From: an uncultured Acetatifactor sp.
GTDB taxonomy: Bacteria; Bacillota; Clostridia; Lachnospirales; Lachnospiraceae
Length of the DNA stretch: 64,000 nt
NCBI GenBank assembly: GCA_947586055.1
Contig: CANPXL010000011.1
Location: 1 to 64,000, forward strand
Direction of reading: 5' to 3'
Position numbers and translations under genes: made by a program. The notes under the pieces are model-generated. The model saw only the letters and a program-made list of their open reading frames with translations, was not told the DNA's origin and made no database searches. Below are positions 1 through 8,029 of the stretch, in pieces. The stretch's first letter is position 1. Every line of letters begins with the position of its first letter.

Positions 1-870
1 ATCTGTAACGAATATCTGTCTTTGGAACAGCAGATTGACCACAGAAGTTACAAACGGCAGGAGCTGGATTTGGAGCCGACCATCCATGAAGGGTATCGTA
101 CCCGGAAGATGGAGAAGGCGGGCTTTGTTTCCAACCGCTGTGAATACAACCGCATTGTAAGAAAGTTAAATGACATGAAAGGTAAGTGGCTTCTTACAGT
201 GAAGGAATTACAGAAAACCATTATGGAGAGAGGACGGATTTTATATGAACGAATTACAGGATACTTTAGAGGAAATCATGGAGATTTTCAAATGTCAGGA
301 CAATATGCTGGACATTCTGGAAGACCAGCAGCATCAGCTGGAGCAGTTGAAATCGGTGAATTTGAAACAGCAGGAATTGCTGGAGAAATTAAATGCCGAG
401 AACAGGAGGCTCTCAGCCGAAAATCGGAATCTGATCATACAGAATCAGAAATTAGTAACACAGAACAGACAATTGCAGGAATTATGCAAAGGCTAAAAGA
501 GAAAGCGAGGGATCGTGATGAACGAATCAGAAAACTTATGGAACGCAGACAGTCTTTTGAAGCTGTCGGAGGACTTACAGGTGGAGAACGAGCAGTACCG
601 CTTACAGTTGGCACAAAAGGAGAATCAGATACAGACGCATTTATCCGATGTGCAAAAGCTGAAATCGCAGATACTCTCCATGCAATCGACGATAGCAGAG
701 CAAGGGCAAGAGATTCAGAAGTTGAACGCTCATATCGCCAGATTAGCCGAGAGCGACTTGGTATTGTTGGAGAACAAGAAGCTGGCAGAAGCGAATCAGA
801 AGCTACTGGTAGAGAACCAGAAGGCTCAGAATACCTTCAAAGAAGCCAAGACAAAGACAGAGGACGCTAA
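1..870 (+). CDS. MobA/MobL-type relaxase, C-terminal part (5' end outside window)
   Basis: The frame is open from base 1, so the gene starts upstream of the window. The first ~75 residues resemble the end of a MobA/MobL conjugative relaxase: the stretch IDHRSYKRQ followed by PTIHEG and MEKAGF is typical of the helical region after the nicking domain. Such proteins nick DNA at an origin of transfer for mobilisation. The formal stop is at 868-870, but from about 245 onward the frame overlaps two coiled-coil genes in another frame and its translation turns into low-complexity Ser/Arg/Glu-rich sequence. The authentic protein may therefore end earlier in relatives, or the overlap may be a by-product of purine-rich codons. 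The relaxase call rests on recalled family features only. Confidence 0.6.
   Translation: MCNEYLSLEQQIDHRSYKRQELDLEPTIHEGYRTRKMEKAGFVSNRCEYNRIVRKLNDMKGKWLLTVKELQKTIMERGRILYERITGYFRGNHGDFQMSGQYAGHSGRPAASAGAVEIGEFETAGIAGEIKCREQEALSRKSESDHTESEISNTEQTIAGIMQRLKEKARDRDERIRKLMERRQSFEAVGGLTGGERAVPLTVGTKGESDTDAFIRCAKAEIADTLHAIDDSRARARDSEVERSYRQISRERLGIVGEQEAGRSESEATGREPEGSEYLQRSQDKDRGR
245..496 (+). CDS. small coiled-coil protein of a mobile element
   Basis: This 83-residue protein is almost entirely heptad-like: Leu, Glu, Gln and Asn dominate, with repeated blocks such as LNAENRRLSAENRNL. No enzymatic motif is visible. The ATG follows an AGAGAGG ribosome site about 9 bases upstream. It lies in the same frame as, and 18 bp before, the DUF6040-like gene, whose N-terminus is also coiled-coil, so the two could be a split of one longer protein or partners that zip together. 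It overlaps the formal 3' end of the relaxase frame completely. Function unknown; it is probably an accessory gene of the conjugative or mobilisable element. Confidence 0.6.
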   Translation: MNELQDTLEEIMEIFKCQDNMLDILEDQQHQLEQLKSVNLKQQELLEKLNAENRRLSAENRNLIIQNQKLVTQNRQLQELCKG

Positions 871-1501
871 GAAAATCCTTGCAGACGCCAAAGCATTAAA
901 TGGTACTTTTGATAAGCGTGTTAACGAAAAGGTAAGTCGTGTAAAGCGGAATATGGAAGCTGATATGAAGGGCAGGTTGCAGACCGCACTTCAGAAGCAG
1001 ACCATAGCATTAAGTATCTGGACATGGGCATTCTGTTTTATCTGTATGATACAAACAGGGTATATCATTTTTATGAATCAGGATATTACAAGAACGATTC
1101 ACCGGTGGTTTATAAACCGTTGGGAGAATGGTTGTGATATAGCTGTAATGATTGCCCGATTGTATCAATGGTGCTATGGGTATCTTACAAATTATATGCA
1201 TTCTTATGTTGCGATTGGTGTTGTGGCTCTTGTGACTATTGGAATTGTAGCAGTCGGATTTGTATTGCTTAGAAATGTGTTTGACTGGCTTGGCGAGAAG
1301 TGGCATGACCGCTGGCAGTATTATGAGGTTTACGGCGAGATACGTTTGAGAAAGGTGGTGTCAGTTGCTTTATGTATTGTCAGTGTAACTTTTGCATTGA
1401 TTGCCGGGAAGTATATTCCGCTAGATATCAATGTAGTGAGCTGGTGGCTTGGCTTTTCGATCGGACTGAATCTTTTGTATCATGATTGTGTTATAAAATG
1501 A
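515..1501 (+). CDS. DUF6040-like coiled-coil membrane protein
   Basis: The 328-residue product has a coiled-coil half (about residues 10-135, rich in Gln, Leu, Glu, Lys) followed by several hydrophobic segments (about 160-185, 235-255, 280-300, 305-325). This matches what I recall of DUF6040 proteins, which sit beside relaxases in integrative elements of Firmicutes; no biochemical role is known to me. The listed start is GTG at 515; ATG at 518 is equally possible and is better spaced from the GCGAGG ribosome site at 504-510. Together with the relaxase end upstream it marks this as mobile-element cargo or mobilisation machinery. Confidence 0.65.
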   Translation: MMNESENLWNADSLLKLSEDLQVENEQYRLQLAQKENQIQTHLSDVQKLKSQILSMQSTIAEQGQEIQKLNAHIARLAESDLVLLENKKLAEANQKLLVENQKAQNTFKEAKTKTEDAKKILADAKALNGTFDKRVNEKVSRVKRNMEADMKGRLQTALQKQTIALSIWTWAFCFICMIQTGYIIFMNQDITRTIHRWFINRWENGCDIAVMIARLYQWCYGYLTNYMHSYVAIGVVALVTIGIVAVGFVLLRNVFDWLGEKWHDRWQYYEVYGEIRLRKVVSVALCIVSVTFALIAGKYIPLDINVVSWWLGFSIGLNLLYHDCVIK

Positions 1502-1524
1502 ATCATTAAGCTACCCCAAAACTA

Positions 1525-1557
1525 CTCCCACGGGCAGATAAAATATGCTCGTGGGAG
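1525..1557. other. hairpin between element genes
   Basis: CTCCCACGGGCA (1525-1536) pairs with TGCTCGTGGGAG (1546-1557), a 12-bp stem with one G-T pair and a 9-base loop. It lies downstream of the DUF6040-like gene and downstream of the convergent GNAT gene. No T-run follows on either strand, so it is not a classical intrinsic terminator, but it could still stabilise 3' ends. Confidence 0.45.
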
Positions 1558-1624
1558 GGTAATATACAAAGGCTCAAACTGAAATTTGGGCGTGCTTAAC
1601 AATATAATATTTGATAATTTAATT

Positions 1625-2095
1625 TTATTCTCCTTGTGGAACATTTTCGTTTAAACTCTTATTACGATAATTCAAATTCGTACGAAGAGTATATCCCTGC
1701 TCTTCCCAAAAATCATTTGCCACATCATTGTCTTTAAAAACCAATCCAAATACTTTAGTGATACCTTCTTTGCGTAGCGCATCTTCTGCCTTTTGAACAA
1801 GCATACGTGCTATTCCTTGGCGACGACAATTTGGATGAACGCACATGTGATGAATGATTGCCCGTCTTCCATCATGTCCCGTAAGTATAACTCCAACTAC
1901 CTTGATATCATTCTCTGTGCCATCATTCATGTATGCCAAAAAACAAGTCGTCGGATTACGCTTCAAGTATCTTTCAATTCCATCTTTGCTATCATCTACT
2001 GGGTTCATTGCACGTCTTGATTGTTCCGTGCTATTCCAAAGTTCATAGATTCTGTCATAATCACCAATTACAACAGGTCTAATTTTAATATTCAT
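1625..2095 (-). CDS. GNAT family N-acetyltransferase
   Basis: The 156-residue protein has the GNAT fold signature. HHMCVHPNCRRQGIARMLV is the beta4/acetyl-CoA pyrophosphate loop (R/Q-x-x-G-x-A type), and a later segment ending NDFWEEQGY is the usual beta5-alpha4 region. Substrate cannot be told from sequence; small GNATs of this sort acetylate amines such as antibiotics, polyamines or protein N-termini. A GGAGG ribosome site lies just upstream of the ATG. Its strand is opposite to the relaxase-side genes and it is AT-rich like the rest of the element, suggesting cargo. Confidence 0.85.
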   Translation of the reverse strand: MNIKIRPVVIGDYDRIYELWNSTEQSRRAMNPVDDSKDGIERYLKRNPTTCFLAYMNDGTENDIKVVGVILTGHDGRRAIIHHMCVHPNCRRQGIARMLVQKAEDALRKEGITKVFGLVFKDNDVANDFWEEQGYTLRTNLNYRNKSLNENVPQGE

Positions 2096-2226
2096 AATTT
2101 TTTTCCTCCACCAAATTCAAATTTTCCACTTCCCATTGTACCACGCACTGTTCTTACATTCCACTTATATTTTTCTGAAAACTTTATAAAAGGTGGACTG
2201 CCATACATAGCAATCCACCCATAAGA

Positions 2227-2466
2227 TTACCACACTTCCAAACTATCTTCCGCATCCACCCAATCTTGCATCTCACCCGTCAAAGCCAACCGAGCATACT
2301 CCATAGGGTTGTCAATGGCAAGAGCATTTAATGCACACTGTGAATTGGGGGTGGTTTTCAATCCATCCTCTGCCTCATTACAGTCAATTCGCAAAAGCAT
2401 ATTATCAAAAGTTGTTATATCAATGCTATTGCAGTATTGGTTATATGTAGCATAAATAAATTTCAT
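2227..2466 (-). CDS. DUF6061-like small protein
   Basis: The 79-residue protein begins MKFIYATYN, contains a central acidic part, and ends with an NPMEYARLALTGEMQDWVDA segment. This layout matches small proteins I recall as DUF6061 in Clostridia mobile elements. There is no signal peptide, membrane segment or catalytic motif. A GAAAGGAC ribosome site lies upstream of the ATG. It sits between the GNAT gene and the integrase remnant. Function unknown. Confidence 0.5.
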   Translation of the reverse strand: MKFIYATYNQYCNSIDITTFDNMLLRIDCNEAEDGLKTTPNSQCALNALAIDNPMEYARLALTGEMQDWVDAEDSLEVW

Positions 2467-2534
2467 AGCTTTTTTGTCCTTTCAAATATATTACAGATAA
2501 GCCGGTTGTATTGGTAAATTGTTGTGTGTCCTAG

Positions 2535-2789
2535 AATTATCCTTTAGAACGTGAAACACATGCTTCCCTGCTTATCAGCATGGGAGAAAACCCGCTACTG
2601 ATTAAAGAAAGGCTAGGACATGAGAAAATCCAGACTACACTTGGCACCTATGGACATCTTTATCCGAACAGTAATCTGGAAGTAGCGAATAAACTGACAG
2701 GAATACTTACCTACACTCCTGCCACAGAAAGCATCGCAGACTATACCAGTAACCAACACACAGCCGCCTATCACCGTGAAGTAAAATGA
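2535..2789 (+). pseudogene. tyrosine recombinase (integrase), 3' remnant
   Basis: Only the C-terminal ~84 codons remain. The frame is open from a TAG at 2532-2534 and reads THASLLISMGENPLLIKERL, then a histidine-containing turn and TYGHLYPN. This is the final box of phage/ICE integrases, with the active-site tyrosine in TYGHLYP. The preceding Arg-His-x-x-Arg region and the whole DNA-binding half are missing, and no start or ribosome site is present. It points at the 3' end of guaA, 85 bp away, as expected for an integrase beside its attachment site. I read it as the decayed integrase of the element that ends here. Confidence 0.8.
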
Positions 2790-2824
2790 TGCAAAACAAT
2801 GCAATGAAAATGCAATTTTATAAC

Positions 2825-2866
2825 AAAAGGGCCGCATAACCCTTGATTTTACAGGGTTTGCAGCCC
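2825..2866 (-). terminator. probable guaA terminator
   Basis: On the minus strand, just after the guaA stop, GGGC...GCCC and an inner AACCCT/AGGGTT pair form a two-part hairpin followed by TTTT (complement of 2825-2828). The position fits an intrinsic terminator for guaA; it also lies downstream of the convergent integrase remnant. Confidence 0.5.
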
Positions 2867-2874
2867 AGCTCCAA

Positions 2875-4419
2875 CTATTCAAACTCAATCGTCCCCGGCG
2901 GCTTCGAGCTCACATCGTAAAGCACCCTGTTTACGCCGCCCACCTCATTAATGATCCGGCTGGTCACCTTCTTGAGCACCTCCCAGGGAATTTCCGCTGC
3001 CTCGGCGGTCATGAAATCCACCGTGTTTACGGCCCGCAGCGCCACGGCGTAATCATAGGTCCGCTCGTCGCCCATAACCCCCACCGACCGCATATTGGTC
3101 AGCGCCGCGAAATACTGATTGATACTGCGGTCCAGCCCCGCCTTCGCAATCTCCTCCCGGTAGATGGCGTCCGCATCCTGCACAATCCGCACCTTCTCCG
3201 CGGTCACCTCACCGATAATGCGGATCCCAAGCCCCGGGCCCGGAAAAGGCTGGCGGAACACCAGATGCTCCGGAATGCCAAGCTCCAGCCCTACCTTGCG
3301 CACCTCGTCCTTGAACAGGTTCCGCAAGGGTTCTATGATCTCCTTAAAATCCACATAATCCGGCAGACCGCCCACGTTATGATGGGACTTGATCACGGCC
3401 GACTCGCCGCCCAGACCGCTCTCCACCACATCGGGATAAATGGTTCCCTGAACCAGAAAATCCACCGCCCCGATCTTTTTGGCTTCCTCTTCAAACACGC
3501 GGATAAATTCCTCACCGATGATTTTCCGCTTTTGCTCCGGCTCTGACACGCCGGCCAGTTTCCCGTAAAATCTCTCCTGCGCGTTCACCCGGATGAAATT
3601 CAGCTTATAATTTCCCTGCGGGCCGAACACGGCCTCCACCTCATCGCCCTCATTCTTGCGAAGCAGACCGTGATCCACGAACACGCAGGTCAGCTGTTCC
3701 CCCACCGCCTTGGATAAAAGCACCGCAGCGACAGAAGAATCCACTCCGCCGGACAGGGCGCAGAGAACTCTGCCGTTTCCCACCTTTTTCCGGATGGACG
3801 CCACGCTTTCCTCCACAAAGGAGTCCATTCGCCAGTCTCCCCCACAGCCGCAGATACCGCGCACAAAATTATACAGCATCCTAGAGCCTTCCACCGTGTG
3901 AAGGACCTCAGGATGAAACTGGATGGCGTACAGATTCTTCTCCACGCACTCTGCAGCCGCCACGGGGCAGTTCGCCGTCCTTGCCACCGCCCGGAAACCG
4001 GGTGCCATCTGTGCAATATAGTCAAAATGGCTCATCCAACAGACCGTATGAGACGTCACGCCTTCAAACAGCGCCGACGAAGTATCTACATCCACCTCCG
4101 TCTTTCCGTACTCCCGCACATCGGCCCGGGCCACTCTGCCGCCCAGCATATAACTCATCAGCTGAGCGCCATAGCACAACCCCAGCACCGGAATGCCCAG
4201 CTCAAAGAGCTTTGGGGAACAGCTGGCCGCGCCTTCCTCATAGCAGCTGCTGGGGCCGCCGGTCAGGATGATTCCCTTCGGCTTCATGGCCCTGATCTTT
4301 TCCAGATCCGTTTTGTAAGAATAGATTTCGCAGTACACACTGCATTCTCTGACACGTCTTGCAACCAGCTGGTTGTACTGGCCGCCAAAGTCAATGACAA
4401 CTACCAGTTCCTTATCCAT
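2875..4419 (-). CDS. guaA: GMP synthase (glutamine-hydrolysing)
   Basis: Converts XMP, glutamine and ATP to GMP in purine biosynthesis. The 514-residue length is normal. The N-terminal class I glutamine amidotransferase has the nucleophile in GLCYGAQLM (Cys82) and the His-x-Glu pair in QFHPEVLHT. The ATP-pyrophosphatase P-loop is [12 protein letters not shown], and the C-terminal dimerisation domain ends in [11 protein letters not shown], the conserved guaA terminus. A GAGGAA ribosome site precedes the ATG. It is the first gene of its own transcript, with a consensus promoter in the 97-bp upstream gap. Its 3' end abuts the mobile-element remnant; guaA 3' ends are known integration targets. 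Confidence 0.98.
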   Translation of the reverse strand: MDKELVVVIDFGGQYNQLVARRVRECSVYCEIYSYKTDLEKIRAMKPKGIILTGGPSSCYEEGAASCSPKLFELGIPVLGLCYGAQLMSYMLGGRVARADVREYGKTEVDVDTSSALFEGVTSHTVCWMSHFDYIAQMAPGFRAVARTANCPVAAAECVEKNLYAIQFHPEVLHTVEGSRMLYNFVRGICGCGGDWRMDSFVEESVASIRKKVGNGRVLCALSGGVDSSVAAVLLSKAVGEQLTCVFVDHGLLRKNEGDEVEAVFGPQGNYKLNFIRVNAQERFYGKLAGVSEPEQKRKIIGEEFIRVFEEEAKKIGAVDFLVQGTIYPDVVESGLGGESAVIKSHHNVGGLPDYVDFKEIIEPLRNLFKDEVRKVGLELGIPEHLVFRQPFPGPGLGIRIIGEVTAEKVRIVQDADAIYREEIAKAGLDRSINQYFAALTNMRSVGVMGDERTYDYAVALRAVNTVDFMTAEAAEIPWEVLKKVTSRIINEVGGVNRVLYDVSSKPPGTIEFE

Positions 4420-4482
4420 AGTTTCCTCGCGTTCTGCCGCTGTCCGGCGGTAAGATCAGGTAAACCCGTTTCATTGACTTCT

Positions 4483-4511
4483 ATTATATGTGAGCCGATA
4501 CGTTAAGTCAA
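4483..4511 (-). promoter_or_regulatory. sigma-A promoter of guaA
   Basis: On the minus strand TTGACT (complement of 4506-4511), a 17-bp spacer and a perfect TATAAT (complement of 4483-4488) lie about 60 bp upstream of the guaA ATG. The leader is too short for a purine or other known riboswitch. Confidence 0.85.
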
Positions 4512-4516
4512 ATTTT

Positions 4517-5398
4517 TTATGTAGAAAAAGACTTCTCCGTAAAATCCGACAGCGGCCGGAACGTATACCCCATCTCTTCCCACCTGGTCAGCAGTTCATC
4601 CAGAATTTCTCCGTTGGTCTTTGAGGTGCTGTGCAGCAATACAATGGCTCCGGGGTGGATCCGCTTCGTCAGTTTCTCAAACGCTTCCTCATGGCTGGGC
4701 TGACTGTCCTGATTCCAGTCCACATACGCCAGACTCCAGAAAAAGGTGCTGTACCCCATGTCTTTCGCCATCTGCAGATTCGTCCGACTGTACTTGCCCT
4801 GAGGCGGCCTGTAGTACATCGCCATTTCCTGTCCGGTGATCTCCTTGTATTTCGCCGCGGTATCTTCCATCTCTCTGCGGAAGGAAGCCTCGTCGGCAAT
4901 CTGAGACATATCCGGGTGGTGATAGGTGTGATTCCCTACCGTATGACCTTCCTGCGCCATGCGCTTTACGATCTCCGGCGCCGATTCCAGAAAATGTCCC
5001 ACGACAAAAAAGGTTGCAGGCGCATTATGAGCCTTCAGGGCGTCCAGGATGGGCTCCGTATTTCCGTTTTCATATCCACAGTCGAAGGTCAGGTAGATCA
5101 CCTTTTCCTCACCCGGCGCCATGAAATACGCGTTGTATTCCGCCAGTTCCGCCGCCGTTGCGTTTCCCGTGGGCTTCTGTCCTTCCTTTCCGAAGCCCAG
5201 TCCCCAGTTCTCAGATTCCAGAGACCCTCCGGCCACCGCCTGGCCTGTCGCTTCATTGATCTCTCCCAGCGTCTGTGCCGCCGCCCTTCCCAGCAGGAAC
5301 ATGGCGCCCAGAAAGAGCAGCGCCGGTACGATCTGGCGCATGTCCGCCTTCCCGCCGGTGAGTTTTTTTGCAATGTCCTTCACATATATTGTCTTCAT
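4517..5398 (-). CDS. polysaccharide deacetylase (PdaA-like, NodB domain)
   Basis: Secreted or membrane-anchored carbohydrate esterase family 4 enzyme, probably acting on peptidoglycan. One hydrophobic segment (about residues 20-41) anchors it; the NodB domain covers about 98-285. Metal and catalytic motifs are visible: TFDCGYENGNT (catalytic Asp and PdaA-style Gly-Tyr-Glu-Asn), HTYHHPDM (metal His pair), RPPQGKYS and a late LLHSTSKTNGEIL. The YENG variant resembles the spore-cortex/muramic-delta-lactam PdaA group more than chitin deacetylases (inference). The annotated start overlaps the end of psd by 146 bases; Met20 at 5341 is an alternative that loses the cytoplasmic tail. It is the last gene of the lipid operon. 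Confidence 0.9.
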   Translation of the reverse strand: MKTIYVKDIAKKLTGGKADMRQIVPALLFLGAMFLLGRAAAQTLGEINEATGQAVAGGSLESENWGLGFGKEGQKPTGNATAAELAEYNAYFMAPGEEKVIYLTFDCGYENGNTEPILDALKAHNAPATFFVVGHFLESAPEIVKRMAQEGHTVGNHTYHHPDMSQIADEASFRREMEDTAAKYKEITGQEMAMYYRPPQGKYSRTNLQMAKDMGYSTFFWSLAYVDWNQDSQPSHEEAFEKLTKRIHPGAIVLLHSTSKTNGEILDELLTRWEEMGYTFRPLSDFTEKSFST

Positions 5399-6293
5399 GG
5401 CTTTTTTCGCTTTCGCAGCCGTTTTGTTCTAATATATGTGACCTGCCGCAAATTAGACCGGTTCCGATCCGCTCTCCCAGCCTGACAGGAACCTCCAGCC
5501 CCTGTTCCGTCGCCTGAAAAATACCGGGAGAAAGCTCTGCCTTCCCCTCCTGAAGCAGTACAATAATCGTAGAGCCCCCGTACAGGAATTTTCCCTTCTC
5601 CTGTCCCCTGTATACTTCCCGTTTTCCGCGATAATTCAGGATCCTTCCCACCAGCATGGCGCCGACCTCCATCTGGACGATCCGGCCAAAATTTTCCGTA
5701 TCGATCACGGTATATTCCCGGCAATTCTCCGTAAAGACTGGAACCGTCTCCAACGCCACAGGGCGCACCGTATGCAGCTTTCCCGCCAGAAAATGGTTTT
5801 TCCCCCGGATGCCGCGATCTACATAGCAGTACCTGTGATAATGGCTGACGCAAAGGCGAAACACCAGACAAATTCCGCCGTCATATTCCCTATAAATCTT
5901 ATTTCCCCCAAGCAGCGTCTCAAGAGAGAACCGGCTCTGCTTTACCGGAATCACAAGTCCCCTGGTAATCCGATATGCGCTGAGCAGTCCGTCGCAGGGA
6001 GCGATAAGGGCCTGGGGATCTTTGTCCACCGGCCGCCTTTCCTCCCTGATCTTTCTGCCAAAGCAGTCGTTAAAACTGCGAAACCTTACGGTTTCACAAT
6101 CCTCCAGCGATATGCCGTTGCGCTTTATAAAGGGTTTTATCAGCACCTTGGAAAAAGGAGAATCCAGAAATTTTCCCGCAATGACCGAAACCGGTCTCGC
6201 GCTGAGAAGTCTCAGCAGGATCCTCCCTGCTGTACGGTGATACAAAAAATGCAGAAAAGCACCGTCCTGCTCAGGTCTCACCGGCGTTTCCAT
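5253..6293 (-). CDS. psd: phosphatidylserine decarboxylase
   Basis: Decarboxylates phosphatidylserine to phosphatidylethanolamine at the membrane. Residues ~30-280 match the PSD family, including LIAPCDG, the histidine motif VSHYHRYCYVDRG, and the self-cleavage site FLYGGSTIIVLL, where the Gly-Ser bond is cut to make the pyruvoyl prosthetic group. A GGGAGG ribosome site precedes the ATG. It follows pssA by 15 bp, so the pair forms the PS-to-PE pathway. The frame runs about 50 residues past the expected end of the family (Lys/Arg/Gly-rich tail) and overlaps the deacetylase gene, so either the tail is spurious extension or a frameshift removed the ancestral stop. Confidence 0.93.
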   Translation of the reverse strand: METPVRPEQDGAFLHFLYHRTAGRILLRLLSARPVSVIAGKFLDSPFSKVLIKPFIKRNGISLEDCETVRFRSFNDCFGRKIREERRPVDKDPQALIAPCDGLLSAYRITRGLVIPVKQSRFSLETLLGGNKIYREYDGGICLVFRLCVSHYHRYCYVDRGIRGKNHFLAGKLHTVRPVALETVPVFTENCREYTVIDTENFGRIVQMEVGAMLVGRILNYRGKREVYRGQEKGKFLYGGSTIIVLLQEGKAELSPGIFQATEQGLEVPVRLGERIGTGLICGRSHILEQNGCESEKSHEDNICEGHCKKTHRREGGHAPDRTGAALSGRHVPAGKGGGTDAGRDQ

Positions 6294-6308
6294 ACTGTAC
6301 TTTCCTCC

Positions 6309-7001
6309 CTATCTCCTGCAAAATGTGACCGCAAACACTATGAACTCAGCCAGTCCCACTCCCACCATAATCAGGATTCCCTTAAGTCCGGGTTTGCGAA
6401 CATGTATCCTCGACACAAACAAAACCGCCGTAAAAAACATGACGCCAAAGTACACCAGCGTAATATCTCCGGGGATGAGATATTGGAAAAGAAGCACGGT
6501 TGGAAAGATCAGCGCGGATGACGTAACGGGGAGACCGGTAAAATACCTCCGTCCTTCGCTCTCCGCCTTCTGCCGCTCTTCTTCCGTGACATTGAAATAG
6601 GCGAGCCGAACCAGCGCCGCAAGCACATATACGATCATGATAAGATACAGGAAGATCTCCACGGGAAATTCCAGGCGGCCGTCCCTGTGAATGGACGGCA
6701 CCTCCGAGATCGTGGGGCAGACCCTGATCATGGCGTTCCCAATACAGGCCGGCAGCACGCCGAATGCCACCAGATCCGACAGCGAATCGATCTGAACGCC
6801 ATACCGTTTTTCAAAATCCGTTCTGTTCTTCTTTCTCCTTGCCACCTTCCCGTCAAAGGCATCGCAGAGCCCGCATATCAGCAGGAAGAAAATACCTATG
6901 TATGGATGTCCCGACCTCTGCAGAGAGACCATGATCCCCAGCGTTGCCGAGATCAGAGACAGGTAGGTAAGCCAAACTGTGTAGTCAAATACTCCAATCA
7001 T
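6309..7001 (-). CDS. pssA: CDP-diacylglycerol-serine O-phosphatidyltransferase
   Basis: Integral membrane CDP-alcohol phosphatidyltransferase making phosphatidylserine from CDP-diacylglycerol and serine. The family signature is clear at about residues 48-77: CDAFDGKVARRKKN, then GVQIDSLSD, supplying the metal-binding Asp residues. About six hydrophobic segments surround it. Length of 230 residues is typical. Its ATG overlaps the stop of the upstream flippase-like gene by ATGA (6998-7001), indicating translational coupling. Next to psd, it assigns this operon to aminophospholipid synthesis. PgsA-like activity is less likely given the psd neighbour. Confidence 0.93.
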   Translation of the reverse strand: MIGVFDYTVWLTYLSLISATLGIMVSLQRSGHPYIGIFFLLICGLCDAFDGKVARRKKNRTDFEKRYGVQIDSLSDLVAFGVLPACIGNAMIRVCPTISEVPSIHRDGRLEFPVEIFLYLIMIVYVLAALVRLAYFNVTEEERQKAESEGRRYFTGLPVTSSALIFPTVLLFQYLIPGDITLVYFGVMFFTAVLFVSRIHVRKPGLKGILIMVGVGLAEFIVFAVTFCRR

Positions 7002-8029
7002 CTTGTTTTCCTTTTCCTCGCCGTAAAAATCATACCGACAAACACGGTCGCCGCGCTGATCATCAGGCAGACATAAAACGATATGCTCCTGCTGATCAGT
7101 TCCAGATTGACCGCAGTCGTCTCATCACAAAACGCCCGAAAGCCGTCAATGAGCAGGTAATCCGCCACTCCCATTCCTCCCGGGATGGGCGCGCTGTAGG
7201 TCCCGATCGTCACGAAACTCTGCGTGACCCAGATATCCGGAGCCAGAGACACGCTGCCGCCGACGGCAAGCCAGACAAACAGCGTTACCGTGATCTGAGA
7301 AAGGCGTTGCAGCAGATTAAAAAGATATACCTTCAGAAACACCCTTCTGCTGCCAATCATGATCCCCGCACACCGCCGGTATTCCGCCATTACACGCTGC
7401 ATCCTGTTTCGCTTTTCTTCCCAATGCCTGACCAGATGCAGCTTCTTTCCCAGTCTCAGAAAAAAATCACAGATTCTCTCCGGAATTGCCGGTCTTGCGA
7501 TCATCAGGCAAAAGACAATCGTCAGCCCGCACAGGATCAGATACCCGACAGCGATCAGGATTCGGCCCGGAAGATGAAACTGCAGAAAAATTTCCGGCCG
7601 GATCGCAAATCCCGCTATTCCCACGGTCAGCAGCGCCACGGTATACATAACGATATTCGCCATCAGCGTGATCGTGACCACCGCTCCCGGAATCCCGCTC
7701 CTCATCATGAAATACGCGCTTGCCGGCTGTCCGCCCGTGGCCGACGGCGTAATCGCGGAAAAATAAATGTCCGCCGCCGAATAGAGAAAACCGCTCCGAA
7801 AACTCCGCACATAGCCAAAGTCCCTGAGGATACAGAGGATTGCCATTCCCTCAAAAACAATGAAGCCGAGCATGGAAACCGCCGCTGCCGCCGTCCACCC
7901 CGCAGAGGCCCCCCGGAGGGTACGCACAAACTGTGAAACGGAAAAGCTTTTACTCTGAGAGATGACAGCCCAGACCGTCAGGATTGCAAGCGCCAGAAAA
8001 AGCAGTCCCCATTTTTTTGCGTTTTTCAT
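6998..8029 (-). CDS. lysylphosphatidylglycerol synthase/flippase-like membrane protein (UPF0104)
   Basis: Polytopic protein of about 343 residues with roughly eight hydrophobic segments, in the YbhN/AglD/MprF-N superfamily. Recognisable stretches are FSAITPSATGGQPASAYFM and the late SAPIPGGMGVADYLL, the conserved PxGGxG-type loops of this family. MprF-related domains flip charged lipids; here there is no catalytic synthase half, so a lipid transport or accessory role is inferred. The ATG at 8029 is chosen because of a GGAGGG ribosome site and an ATGA overlap with the PAP2 gene stop; a longer upstream reading is out-of-frame shadow of that gene. Its own stop overlaps pssA by ATGA. Confidence 0.85.
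   Translation of the reverse strand: MKNAKKWGLLFLALAILTVWAVISQSKSFSVSQFVRTLRGASAGWTAAAAVSMLGFIVFEGMAILCILRDFGYVRSFRSGFLYSAADIYFSAITPSATGGQPASAYFMMRSGIPGAVVTITLMANIVMYTVALLTVGIAGFAIRPEIFLQFHLPGRILIAVGYLILCGLTIVFCLMIARPAIPERICDFFLRLGKKLHLVRHWEEKRNRMQRVMAEYRRCAGIMIGSRRVFLKVYLFNLLQRLSQITVTLFVWLAVGGSVSLAPDIWVTQSFVTIGTYSAPIPGGMGVADYLLIDGFRAFCDETTAVNLELISRSISFYVCLMISAATVFVGMIFTARKRKTR

Noticed and set aside
1525..1557. intrinsic terminator downstream of the DUF6040-like gene
   Set aside because: Stem is good but no T-run on either strand, so listed only as a hairpin.
2109..2125. second copy of the guaA 3' end as attL within the window
   Set aside because: CAAATTCAAATTTT-like stretches differ from the guaA end; no convincing duplicate was found, so the other att site must lie left of the window.
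4420..4516. purine riboswitch upstream of guaA
   Set aside because: Promoter to start codon leaves about 60 bases with no pairing that looks like the conserved three-way junction.
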